Below are positions 1 to 8,252 of a stretch of DNA of 64,000 bases, piece after piece. The stretch is from contig CAVQVS010000009.1 of assembly GCA_963717215.1 (NCBI GenBank), positions 124,001 through 188,000 on the forward strand, given 5' to 3'. The notes below the pieces were generated by a model. That model was not told the origin of the DNA and did no database searches. It was given only the letters and a program-made list of their open reading frames with translations. This stretch comes from Roseiarcus sp963717215. Lineage in GTDB: Bacteria; Pseudomonadota; Alphaproteobacteria; Rhizobiales; Beijerinckiaceae. Every line of letters starts with the position of its first letter. Within the stretch, counting starts at the first letter, position 1. The translations under genes and the position numbers were made by a program.

Positions 1-154
1 GCATACGGATAACAATTTCATCCTGCCTTCACGCGCGATTGGCGCGTCAGCCCGGATGCCCGTCAATTTACGCGACGTAAGCTTCGAACAGCCTTCGCAG
101 CCTACGGTTGGCCGAGGGGGGGTGGATTTAGGCGAAAGCTCATGAACTACAATG

Positions 155-352
155 TCATAAATCATGGCCGAGGACGACCTTTCCGACGGTCCCGCCTTCA
201 TTTATCCGTTCTAAGCCAATGAGATTGAGGACTTCGAGGTCGCTGTAAGGGAGGCGATCGCGGACTAGCGACGATGCAATCCTCGCCAGAATTTCCTGAA
301 GGCCGGCTGCACAGTGTTGGTTGAGGAGACGGTCTTCAGGTATTCGGCACAA
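155..352 (-). pseudogene. possible C-terminal remnant of a quinone-oxidoreductase-like protein
   Basis: A 65-codon reading frame whose last third (LIGLERINEGGTVGKVVL near the end) resembles the C-terminal tail of medium-chain NADPH:quinone oxidoreductases, which commonly end in an EGGxxGKVVL-type stretch. There is no nucleotide-binding domain, and the rest of the gene is absent from the window. It may be a decayed remnant or chance. The first 450 bases of the window otherwise hold nothing recognisable. Confidence 0.22.
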
Positions 353-451
353 GCCATAGCTGACGAGGTGCGTTGAACCAGACGCCGCTAGCAGCTGACC
401 GCGATAATTGACATGCTGTCAGCTTGAGGCGCAGCTCTTGCGTTCGGAGCG

Positions 452-1522
452 TTGAACGTGCCCGAGGAAACACGCCAGGAACTTTTGCCAAGCGCGACCG
501 GGTTCGCCGCTCGGCAGGCGATTGCGGTTCTTCGAAAACGCAACGTCCCAGTGGCCCCTTTGCTGACGCGCGCCGGCATCTCGGAAGGCGATGTCGACAA
601 CCGTCTAGGTCGCATTTCTGCTCTTGCCCAGGGCAAGCTCCTTGAGTACGCAGCGGAGGCGCTGCGGGATAATGAATTTGGGCTGCACCTCGCCCAGCAA
701 GCCAATCCTCGCGAGGCAGGACTACTGTTCTATGTCGCGTCCGCTGCCGAAGACGTCGGCGATGCGCTCACGCTCGCTGCCCGCTATCACCGCATTGTCA
801 ATGAAGCCGTGCGTCTGAAACTCACTCGTTCCCAGGCGGGGGTGATCGTCGAGACCAAGTTTGTCGGCCTTCCCCGGCATTTCGCCTGGCAGAACACCGA
901 ATTTATGATCGCCGCCATGATCAAAGCTCTGCGAGAGATGGCCGGCCGCGATTTTCAGCCGGCGCAAGTCGCCTTCACTCTGGCGCGCAACTCGGAGCTG
1001 CCGGAGTTCGAACGCTTCTTCGGCTGCCCCGTCGAATTCAGCGCGTCAGCGGATCAGTTCGGCCTTTCGAACGAGACGCTTGCTCTTCCGCTGGTTACCG
1101 AAGACCAGCACCTGTTGGACACGCTTCGGCCCATTTGCGAGGAAGCGGCTAAGGAGCGCAACACGGGCTACGGAACGCTGCAGTCTTCCGTCGAGAACGA
1201 AGTGCAGAAGTTACTGCCGCACGGCAGGGCCAGCAGACAGAGAGTCGCGAAGGCGCTGGGATTGGGTGAGCGAACGCTCTCGCAAAGGCTGGCGGAGGAG
1301 GACACAAGCTATGACCAGGTTGTCGACCGCTTGCGGCGCAGCCTTGCGCTCCAATACATCAAGGAGCCGAACCTTTCACTCGCGCAGATTGCGTGGTTGC
1401 TCGGCTATGAGGGACCGACCTCGTTCAGCTATGCTTTCGCTCGCTGGACAGGAAGGTCGGCGTCAGAGGCGCGCAAAGAGCAGCAGCGTCCCAAAGTCGA
1501 ACCGGATCCGCCTCCGCATTAA
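452..1522 (+). CDS. AraC family transcriptional regulator
   Basis: A 356-residue regulator with two parts. Residues about 25-210 look like the arabinose-binding-type sensor domain found in OruR/ArgR-like AraC proteins. Residues about 245-345 form the double helix-turn-helix DNA-binding domain, with QRVAKALGLGERTLSQRL as the first HTH and LSLAQIAWLLGYEGPTSFSY as the second. The start is a TTG with a GGAG just upstream. No in-frame ATG precedes the conserved region, so the TTG is accepted. It is the only regulator near the GH88/serine hydrolase/CUT2 block and is the obvious candidate to control it, but that link is inference. No signal peptide or membrane segment is seen. Confidence 0.85.
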   Translation: MNVPEETRQELLPSATGFAARQAIAVLRKRNVPVAPLLTRAGISEGDVDNRLGRISALAQGKLLEYAAEALRDNEFGLHLAQQANPREAGLLFYVASAAEDVGDALTLAARYHRIVNEAVRLKLTRSQAGVIVETKFVGLPRHFAWQNTEFMIAAMIKALREMAGRDFQPAQVAFTLARNSELPEFERFFGCPVEFSASADQFGLSNETLALPLVTEDQHLLDTLRPICEEAAKERNTGYGTLQSSVENEVQKLLPHGRASRQRVAKALGLGERTLSQRLAEEDTSYDQVVDRLRRSLALQYIKEPNLSLAQIAWLLGYEGPTSFSYAFARWTGRSASEARKEQQRPKVEPDPPPH

Positions 1523-1756
1523 TCTTGGCGCGCATTGGCCCGCAGCCTTCCAATAAAAGGGTTCACGGTGGCCGTCGATCCGGTGACAGCCGAGGGGGTA
1601 TGAGGCATCGCATGGCCGTCAATCTGACGTCGAGGCGCGGCTCTTGAACGGAACGATCCTCGTTTCGCCAGAAGGCGTCAGCTGGATCGCCAACCTCTCT
1701 TTCCGTGACCGAAAGGCGCTCGCGACATTGCCATATGAAGATGCGCAGAGTCGGAC
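1523..1756. other. intergenic spacer, no gene seen
   Basis: This 234-base spacer lies between the convergent ends of the AraC regulator and the GH88-like gene. No reading frame with recognisable similarity, no tRNA and no clear stem-loop followed by a T-run was found. Confidence 0.5.
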
Positions 1757-3154
1757 CTAAAAGAACGTCAAATACGGTCTATTTTCCGCCAGCCTCTGAA
1801 CGTAGAGCGCGAGCTCACGCATGTGATAGTCGCCAAACATGGTCGACTCGCCAAACGGAATTTTGCGGCTCGGCGGTACGTAATCCCATCCCTTTGGCCG
1901 ATGATAATTACTGTGCAAGACTAGGCCTTGATGGGCGGAATCACGGCTCAAATAGGAGTCGCTGAGCAACGTCTTCGTCACGGTCAGGCCGGCCTGATGG
2001 TAACGTCTCCCATCGTGTCCCGTGGCTTGGCGCCAAGCTCCGAAGCGCAGGAGCGCTTGCGCCGCGTTTACGGCAGCGGCGCTGTCAACCGGTTCAATGT
2101 CGTTCGATGGATCCGCCGGTCGCCCGTAGACATCGCCAAGAACATGAAGTCGCGGCGCGCCGGTGTCCCAATATGGAATACCGTCGGTTGCAGTGTGGGC
2201 GATATAGAACTCGCTCGTCGCTTGAGCGGCCCGCTCCATCACTTCCGATACCGCCGCCTTGCCGCCAAACGGTTCAAAGTCGCGAGCGTCGCAATGCTCG
2301 ACAAATTCCAGCATCTCGGCGAAGCCGAGCATCACCCAGGACAAACCACGCATCCACGTGGAAAAACCGGAATAGCCCTGTTGTGCCCCGACAGAATGAA
2401 ATTCGGGCATCTCGAGATTGAAAATAACTTCTTGGGCAACGCGGCCGGGCTCATCGTAAATGTCGCGCCCCTCGCCATAAAAGACCAAATAGCGGGCGGT
2501 CGAACGCGTATGAGCGAGGGCTCGGCCTAGCAACGATATGACCTGGTCTCCCTCGACTTTCATCACCCCGCCAAGCTGCTGCGCCAAAGCCAACAGACGA
2601 ACCGATCGGAAGCTATCGGCCAGCAGCGAATGGCGTCCAAAGGCTGAATAGATATAGCCATCGCCGCCGCCGAGGTCGGCCCATCGATGTCCCTGCACGG
2701 CGCCCGAACAACACAGCGCCAAGTCGACATAATCCTGTTGTCCCGGGTGAAGATCAATGCGGCCCTCTCTATTTAGTCTTTGCAAATTCCCGTATGTGCT
2801 CATCTGGTTAAAGCCATGATCATGGCTCCCGAAATTGGTGATGTGCGCCGGCATCTCCGCGCGAATCCGTTCCATCCCCAAATCAAGAAAGCTCTGCTCG
2901 CCGGTCGCGTCGAATTGCAGAATGGCGCTGCCGAGCTCGAACCCTTGCGTCCATTCCGTCCAACCGCGGGGCTGGTAACGTCCTGCAACCGTGTGAACGG
3001 GAGATCCTTTGCTGCGGTCCATCGTGCGGTGAATCGAAACGATCTTGCTTCCCGAAACCTCCCAGAGGCGCCGGATCGCCGGCAGCAGGTCGAGAGAGGT
3101 GATGGTGTGATCGATTTTCACGGGCGCTGACCTTGTTCGTACTCCCCAGGCCAT
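1757..3154 (-). CDS. GH88-like unsaturated glucuronyl hydrolase
   Basis: A 465-residue protein resembling glycoside hydrolase family 88, which hydrates and cleaves the terminal unsaturated uronic acid left on oligosaccharides by polysaccharide lyases. Visible family features of the (alpha/alpha)6 barrel are HDHGF at 111-115 (conserved DxxGF-type Asp region), WMRGLSW near 267-273, YWDTGAP near 328, DSAAAVNAAQALL near 357 and GDYHMREL near 441. It is somewhat longer than usual for the family (about 370-400). No signal peptide is evident, so it probably acts on imported oligosaccharides in the cytoplasm. The ATG at 3154 has no clear Shine-Dalgarno sequence; a GTG at 3121 is an alternative start. 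It is divergent from the serine hydrolase and the ABC genes, sharing a repeat-bearing spacer. Confidence 0.78.
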   Translation of the reverse strand: MAWGVRTRSAPVKIDHTITSLDLLPAIRRLWEVSGSKIVSIHRTMDRSKGSPVHTVAGRYQPRGWTEWTQGFELGSAILQFDATGEQSFLDLGMERIRAEMPAHITNFGSHDHGFNQMSTYGNLQRLNREGRIDLHPGQQDYVDLALCCSGAVQGHRWADLGGGDGYIYSAFGRHSLLADSFRSVRLLALAQQLGGVMKVEGDQVISLLGRALAHTRSTARYLVFYGEGRDIYDEPGRVAQEVIFNLEMPEFHSVGAQQGYSGFSTWMRGLSWVMLGFAEMLEFVEHCDARDFEPFGGKAAVSEVMERAAQATSEFYIAHTATDGIPYWDTGAPRLHVLGDVYGRPADPSNDIEPVDSAAAVNAAQALLRFGAWRQATGHDGRRYHQAGLTVTKTLLSDSYLSRDSAHQGLVLHSNYHRPKGWDYVPPSRKIPFGESTMFGDYHMRELALYVQRLAENRPYLTFF

Positions 3155-3176
3155 CTTTTAGACGGACAGGGCCGTC

Positions 3177-3227
3177 GGGGGCTTACTCCAATGACGAAGG
3201 GGCTTGCTCCGTTTAAGAATGGGAGCA
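3177..3227. promoter_or_regulatory. candidate operator: direct repeats plus inverted repeat
   Basis: GGGGCTTACTCC (3177-3188) and GGGGCTTGCTCC (3199-3210) are near-identical direct repeats 22 bases apart, about two helical turns. The second also forms an inverted repeat with GGAGCA at 3222-3227 (TGCTCC...GGAGCA). They lie in the divergent spacer between the GH88-like gene and the serine hydrolase. Spaced direct repeats are typical of AraC-family sites, and an AraC gene lies nearby. Binding is inference. Confidence 0.4.
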
Positions 3228-3391
3228 CTCGAGTAACGTTGTATGATCCGCCCTTAGTTTTAAGGACGGCCCCGCCGACTTGTGAAGCTGCCGGCAACAT
3301 GCTCGCCTTTCTTGCTGGCGGTCCGAGCGCCAGTCTCGCGGGCTGAAGCTGCGCTCAAGACTGAACAGTTGGAGCAGAAAGGGAGGATCGT

Positions 3392-4609
3392 GTGGCCGAA
3401 TTCGGCAAGATCGACGGGCAGCTTCGTGAAGCCGTGGAGTCTCGCGCCGTGCCGGGGGTGATCGCGATCGCGGTCAACGCAGACGAACGGCTCTATGAAA
3501 CCGCAGTCGGCCGGCGCGGGCTTTCCACTGCCGAACCGATGACGCTCGACAGCGTGCTTTTTTACGCTTCAATGACCAAGGCGCTGGTCGGAGCCGCGGC
3601 GATGCAGCTTGTCGAGCAAGGGCGCGTTGATCTTGATGAGCCCATCTCGCGGTTCCTCCCCACGCTTGCCAAGCCAAAGGTCCTCACGGGTTACGATGCG
3701 GCTGGCAGTGCGATCATCCGCCCTGCGAAGCGCGAGATCACTCTACGGCATCTCCTTACGCACACTTCGGGGTTCGGCTACGACATCTGGAACGCCAATG
3801 TTTGTCGTTACATGGCGGAAAACGAAGTTCCCGGCGTCTGCGACGCTCGCCTCATATCGCTCGACGTGCCCCTTGTCGCCGATCCAGGCGAACGTTGGGA
3901 ATACGGCATCGGCATCGACTGGGTCGGTCGCTTCGTCGAAGCTGCGAGTGGTCAGAATTTAGAAGACTATCTCCACGACCACCTGTTCGAGCCGCTGGGG
4001 ATGGAGGATACGGGCTTCATTCTCACTCCCGACCGCCGGCGACGGCTCGCTGAGCTCCATCAGCGCGAGTCTGACGGTTCGTTGCACCCGATCGATCAAA
4101 TGATGACCCAGACGCCTGAGTTCTACATGGGCGGGGCCGGCCTTTACGGCACGGCCGGCGACTACGCCGCCTTCATCCAGATGATATTGAACGATGGCCG
4201 CTCGCGCGATGGGCGACGGATATTGAAACCAGAGACAGTTGCGCTGATGGGCGAAAACAGCATCGGCGACTTGCAAGCCGGCGCGTTGAAGTCCGTCATC
4301 CCTGCGGCTTCTTACGATATCGATTTCTTCCCTGGCATGGACCAGAAATGGGGCCTCTCGTTCCTAATCAATACCGAAGATGCGCCCGCCGGCCGTAGCG
4401 CCGGGAGTCTGAGCTGGGCCGGCGTCATCAATAGCTACTACTGGATTGATCGAAAAAAGAAGCTGGGTGGCGTGCTCATGACCCAGATTCTGCCGTTCGC
4501 TGACCCGATCGTGCTGAAGCTCTACGACGCGTTCGAACGCGCGACTTATGGCGTCAAGTCAACTCTTGGCCGGGCCGAAGAGCGGGCCGGTTCGCCAGCT
4601 ATGCAATGA
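3392..4609 (+). CDS. serine hydrolase of the class C beta-lactamase / family VIII esterase fold
   Basis: A 405-residue enzyme of the beta-lactamase superfamily that most often acts as an esterase or peptidase. The SxxK nucleophile motif is S60-M-T-K63. The tyrosine motif is at Y171 (YGI in WEYGIGIDW), and the third motif region is around LSWAGVINSYYWID in the C-terminal third. These are normal for family VIII esterases (EstB-like). No signal peptide is obvious, which argues against a periplasmic antibiotic-resistance enzyme. The GTG start at 3392 is chosen because GGGAGG lies seven bases upstream. It directly precedes the first CUT2 operon, so de-esterification or de-lactonisation of an imported substrate is a reasonable guess. 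Confidence 0.82.
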   Translation: MAEFGKIDGQLREAVESRAVPGVIAIAVNADERLYETAVGRRGLSTAEPMTLDSVLFYASMTKALVGAAAMQLVEQGRVDLDEPISRFLPTLAKPKVLTGYDAAGSAIIRPAKREITLRHLLTHTSGFGYDIWNANVCRYMAENEVPGVCDARLISLDVPLVADPGERWEYGIGIDWVGRFVEAASGQNLEDYLHDHLFEPLGMEDTGFILTPDRRRRLAELHQRESDGSLHPIDQMMTQTPEFYMGGAGLYGTAGDYAAFIQMILNDGRSRDGRRILKPETVALMGENSIGDLQAGALKSVIPAASYDIDFFPGMDQKWGLSFLINTEDAPAGRSAGSLSWAGVINSYYWIDRKKKLGGVLMTQILPFADPIVLKLYDAFERATYGVKSTLGRAEERAGSPAMQ

Positions 4610-4710
4610 ACTTCGGCGCGTGTCGCTGCGGAGGATCACGGTCCTGCTGAATTGTGGCGGGGAAGGGCAAGTAGCGGGCAGCTTACGCCCGCGCGAATGG
4701 GAGGAAGGCA

Positions 4711-5748
4711 ATGAAAAATCTACTCGCGGCCGCGATATTTGGCTTGGCCGCAGCCGCCGCGACCGCGGCGTTTGCGGACGGACCGGTTGATTCGTCCAAA
4801 GTTCGCAAGGATCTCAATGCAGCGGCAGTCGGCAAAACATACAAGATCGCGACTGTGGTGAAAGTTGACGGCATCGCATGGTTCGAGCGCATGCGAGACG
4901 GCGTCGCACAATTCGGTAAAGACACCGGGCACGACACGTGGCTGGTTGGACCGAGCCACTCTGACGCGGCCGAACAGGTCGCTCTTCTTGAAAATCTGAT
5001 CGCGCAAGGCGTCGACGCAATTTGTCTCGTGCCGATCGCCGGGGATGCGCTTGAGCCTGTCCTGAAGAAGGCCCGCGATCGCGGGATCGTCGTAATCTCG
5101 CACGAAGGTTCGGACCTGAAGAACGTCGACTTCGATATCGAAGCGTTCGATAACAAGGCCTACGGAGAGGCCCAGATGAAGGAACTCGCGAAGCTGATGG
5201 GTGAGGAAGGAGAATACGCCACCGCGGTGGGCACCCTGGGTTCTCGCTCGCATATGGAGTGGGTTGACGCGGAAGTCGCCTATCAGAAGGCGCACTTTCC
5301 AAAGATGAAGGAAGTGGCTGACCGAATCGAGCTGTACGACGATACCGGATACGACAAGCTGAAAGAGGCGCTTGTCGCGCATCCGAATCTCAAGGGCGCG
5401 ATCGGAGGATCGATGCCAAGCGCCGCAGGGGCGGGTCAGCTCGTGGCCGAGCGTCACCTCGAGGGCAAATTCTTCTTCGTTGGGACCAGTCTTGTCTCAG
5501 TCGCGGGGAAATACCTGAAGGACGGCGATGTGTCCTACATTCAGTTCTGGGATCCCGCCGACGCGGGCTACGCGATGAACGAACTCGCCGTTCTTGCGCT
5601 GAACGGCAAGCGTGGAGAGATCAAGGCTGGCCTCGACCTTGGCGTTCCCGGGTACAACGATCTGACGACGCCCTCCCAGCCGAACCTGCTTTTCGGCGCT
5701 GGATGGGTTGGGGTAACGAAGGAAAATATGGACAAGTATCCCTTCTAA
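4711..5748 (+). CDS. sugar ABC transporter substrate-binding protein (CUT2 type)
   Basis: A 345-residue periplasmic binding protein of the ribose/AI-2/rhamnose type. Residues 1-22 form a signal peptide (MKNLLAAAIFGLAAAAATAAFA). Two Rossmann-like lobes follow, with typical signatures ALLENLIAQGVDAICLVP and VVISHEGSDL in lobe one and GAIGGSMPSAAGAGQLV in lobe two. The overall look is closest to the LsrB/RhaS group, but the ligand cannot be read from sequence. A strong Shine-Dalgarno sequence (GGGAGGAAGG) precedes the ATG. It is the first gene of a four-gene importer with the ATPase and two permeases that follow. Confidence 0.88.
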   Translation: MKNLLAAAIFGLAAAAATAAFADGPVDSSKVRKDLNAAAVGKTYKIATVVKVDGIAWFERMRDGVAQFGKDTGHDTWLVGPSHSDAAEQVALLENLIAQGVDAICLVPIAGDALEPVLKKARDRGIVVISHEGSDLKNVDFDIEAFDNKAYGEAQMKELAKLMGEEGEYATAVGTLGSRSHMEWVDAEVAYQKAHFPKMKEVADRIELYDDTGYDKLKEALVAHPNLKGAIGGSMPSAAGAGQLVAERHLEGKFFFVGTSLVSVAGKYLKDGDVSYIQFWDPADAGYAMNELAVLALNGKRGEIKAGLDLGVPGYNDLTTPSQPNLLFGAGWVGVTKENMDKYPF

Positions 5749-5786
5749 AGCCGCCGTTTCGTATCGCTCGCGGATTCCGCCTCGCC

Positions 5787-7271
5787 ATGCTCAACGAGCT
5801 GATGGGACTGCGCAACGTCTCTAAGACGTTTGGCGGTGTGGCGGCCCTCCGCGATGTCTCGCTGTCGCTTCGCCGCGGCGAGATTCACTGCATTGCCGGT
5901 CAGAACGGTTCCGGCAAATCGACTTTGATAAAAGTAATGTCCGGCGTGCACAGGCCGAACAGCGGAACCATCGCAATAGACGGCAACGAGGCGCCGACGT
6001 GGACGCCGCGTGACGCGATCGAAGCCGGCATTCAAGTCATTTACCAGGATTTTTCGCTCTTCGGAAATCTAACGGTGGCGGAAAATCTGGCGCTCAGCAC
6101 GCTGCGCCGCAACGGCAATCGAGTCATCCGGCGCGAACAGATCATCGATATCGCGCGGCAAGCGGCCGAGCGCCTCGGTGTCTCGTTCGACCTTCAGCGT
6201 GATTTGGCGGCTCTTCCGGTGGCGACCAAGCAGCTTGTCGCGATAGGGCGAGCTTTGATGTCTTCACCGCGGCTGCTGATCATGGACGAGCCAACAGCCG
6301 CGCTTACCGGCCGCGAAATCGAGACCTTGCTTCGAATCGTGCGTGAGATTCGACGGGGCGGTGTCACAGTCGTTTTTATCAGCCACAAGACGCGCGAGGT
6401 GCTTGAGGTCAGCGATCGCGTAACAATTCTGCGAAACGGCGCGATCGTAGAGTCGGGAGAGGTCGCCGATTTTGACGAAGCCTCGATCACTCGGGCTGTG
6501 ACCGGCCTAGAACATCGCAATGAGCCCTTTCGCTGTGAACCTCGAGACGGCCCACCTCGCCTCGAGGTTCGAGGACTCTCGCTGTCAGGGCGCCTGCATA
6601 AGGTCGACTTGCATATCATGGCCGGCGAGATCGTTGGCCTGTGCGGTCTTCTCGGCTCAGGCCGGACAGAACTGGCGCTGACACTCTTCGGGATGCGTCC
6701 AGGCTACACCGGAGAAGTTCTCGTCGATGGCCAGCCCGTCACCCTTCGTAGCGTTCAGGCCGCGGTGAGATATGGAATCGGGTATGTACCTGAAGACCGG
6801 CTGTCCGAAGGGCTATTCTTCGATCTTAGCATCGCCGAGAACATTCTCTCCGCAACGATTGGGACCTCGACGAAGTTCGGCATTGATCAGCGGCAAATGC
6901 AGGCTGACGCATCGATGATGCAGGAGGAAATGCAGGTTGCCGGGTCGGGTGACCGTCCGGTCCAGGCGCTCTCCGGTGGAAACCAGCAACGGGTGGTTCT
7001 GGGGCGTTGGTTGCTGACACATCCGCGCATTCTTGTTCTCAATGGGCCGACTGTCGGCGTCGACGTCGGCGCCAAGGCGGCAATTCATCGAGTCATCCGG
7101 CGACTGGCCGCCCATGGCCTTGGTGTTCTGATGATCTCGGACGAGGTCCCTGAACTCATCGAGAATTGCAATCGCATCGCGACAATGCATGAAGGACGCA
7201 TCTTCGAGATGCTTGAGACGGCAGGTCTGCGCGAAGAAGACGTAAACGGTCGGCTCCGAGCGTTTGCATGA
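5787..7271 (+). CDS. sugar ABC transporter ATP-binding protein, double NBD (RbsA-like)
   Basis: A 494-residue tandem ATPase of the CUT2 (RbsA/MglA) family. The first NBD has a canonical Walker A (GQNGSGKST, 38-46), Walker B LLIMDEPTAAL and switch histidine in ISHKTRE, although its signature loop is a weak LPVATKQ. The second NBD has the usual degenerate Walker A (GLLGSGRTEL) and a good signature, LSGGNQQRV. Unusually, its Walker B reads LVLNGPTVGVD where the family has LDEPTRGVD, so both the Asp and catalytic Glu are replaced. Hydrolysis therefore probably depends on site one. The ATG at 5787 is chosen because homology begins there; the frame is open upstream into the binding-protein end. Confidence 0.88.
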   Translation: MLNELMGLRNVSKTFGGVAALRDVSLSLRRGEIHCIAGQNGSGKSTLIKVMSGVHRPNSGTIAIDGNEAPTWTPRDAIEAGIQVIYQDFSLFGNLTVAENLALSTLRRNGNRVIRREQIIDIARQAAERLGVSFDLQRDLAALPVATKQLVAIGRALMSSPRLLIMDEPTAALTGREIETLLRIVREIRRGGVTVVFISHKTREVLEVSDRVTILRNGAIVESGEVADFDEASITRAVTGLEHRNEPFRCEPRDGPPRLEVRGLSLSGRLHKVDLHIMAGEIVGLCGLLGSGRTELALTLFGMRPGYTGEVLVDGQPVTLRSVQAAVRYGIGYVPEDRLSEGLFFDLSIAENILSATIGTSTKFGIDQRQMQADASMMQEEMQVAGSGDRPVQALSGGNQQRVVLGRWLLTHPRILVLNGPTVGVDVGAKAAIHRVIRRLAAHGLGVLMISDEVPELIENCNRIATMHEGRIFEMLETAGLREEDVNGRLRAFA

Positions 7272-7316
7272 CTCGAGTTCCGCCGCTTCGTCTTCAGCAT
7301 TGAGTTTTCGGTTGGC

Positions 7317-8252
7317 ATGCTCGTGCTGCTCGCAATGACTGTGATCGGCGCCGTCAACCCGTCCTTCTGGCAGCTCCAGAATATTTTCAGCCTTCTCAGG
7401 AGCAACGTTGTCATTGGCATCATGGCGCTCGGTGTACTGGGGGTGCTGATCTGCGGCGGCATCGACGTCTCGTTTACCGCGTTTGCAGCGCTCGGCGCCT
7501 ACGCCGCTCTACGGCTTGGCTACATCTATGCGTCAACCTCGGCGCTTTTGCCCTTGGTGATCAGCGTCGCAATCGGAGGCTGCCTCGGGTGCATCAACGC
7601 GCTCTTGATTGACAAGATTAAGATCATCCCGCTCATAGCCACGCTCGGGACCGGAAGCACTGTTCGCGGGCTTCTTCTGGGCGCGATCGGAGCGAAGATC
7701 GTCAACGTCGACAAGATGCCCCAAGGTCTGATGGACGCAGGCGGCGTTCAATTGTTTACCGTCACCGGCGCCGACGGATCGAAGGTTGGCTTACCCGCGG
7801 TCTTTCTTGCCTATGTCGCGATCGGGGTTCTGATGCACCTCTTCCTTACCCGAACGATGGTGGGCAGGAGCCTGTTTGCGGTTGGCGGCGATCCCGAAGC
7901 CGCAAGTCGCATTGGGTTCGACGTCGGCCATGCCCAACTCATTGCGTATGGGTTGGCGGGAGCGCTTGCCGGCCTCGCAGGCGTGACGCATGCGGCCCTC
8001 AATTGGGTCGGCGAGCCACGCGCGTTCGACAACATGACCCTCGACGTCCTCGCAGCCGTCATCCTAGGGGGAGCCAGCATCTTCGGCGGACGCGGTAGCG
8101 TGATCGGTACGATGATCGGCGTCTTTATGCTGGTCCTGATCAGCAACAGTCTCATTATTCTCGGTATTCCGACCACGTGGCAGCGGGTCCTTCTTGGGGT
8201 CGTGATCATTGTCGTGACGGGCGCCACCTACCTGCGCCGGGTCGAAGAATGA
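7317..8252 (+). CDS. sugar ABC transporter permease (CUT2), first of pair
   Basis: A 311-residue integral membrane permease with about eight to ten hydrophobic helices. It carries the family signature ILGGASIFGGRGSVIGTMIG near the C terminus (EAA-like loop that meets the ATPase) and GGIDVSFTAFAALGAYAA in the N-terminal third. The start is uncertain. The frame is open back to 7272 and reads a family-like EFRRFVFSIEF before the first ATG at 7317. An ATG at 7268 overlaps the ATPase stop (ATGA), as do its neighbours, but is out of frame. Either a one-base indel lies near 7271 or translation starts at 7317 without a clear Shine-Dalgarno sequence. Its 3' end overlaps the next permease by ATGA. Confidence 0.85.
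   Translation: MLVLLAMTVIGAVNPSFWQLQNIFSLLRSNVVIGIMALGVLGVLICGGIDVSFTAFAALGAYAALRLGYIYASTSALLPLVISVAIGGCLGCINALLIDKIKIIPLIATLGTGSTVRGLLLGAIGAKIVNVDKMPQGLMDAGGVQLFTVTGADGSKVGLPAVFLAYVAIGVLMHLFLTRTMVGRSLFAVGGDPEAASRIGFDVGHAQLIAYGLAGALAGLAGVTHAALNWVGEPRAFDNMTLDVLAAVILGGASIFGGRGSVIGTMIGVFMLVLISNSLIILGIPTTWQRVLLGVVIIVVTGATYLRRVEE

Noticed and set aside
7..20. GGATAACAATTTCA matches part of the lac operator/vector reverse-primer region
   Set aside because: Only 14 bases match, the upstream operator half is absent and the flanks are ordinary host-like sequence, so chance is the better explanation.
3392..4609. Antibiotic-resistance class C beta-lactamase
   Set aside because: SxxK and a Tyr motif are present but no signal peptide and the motifs fit family VIII esterases; context is catabolic.
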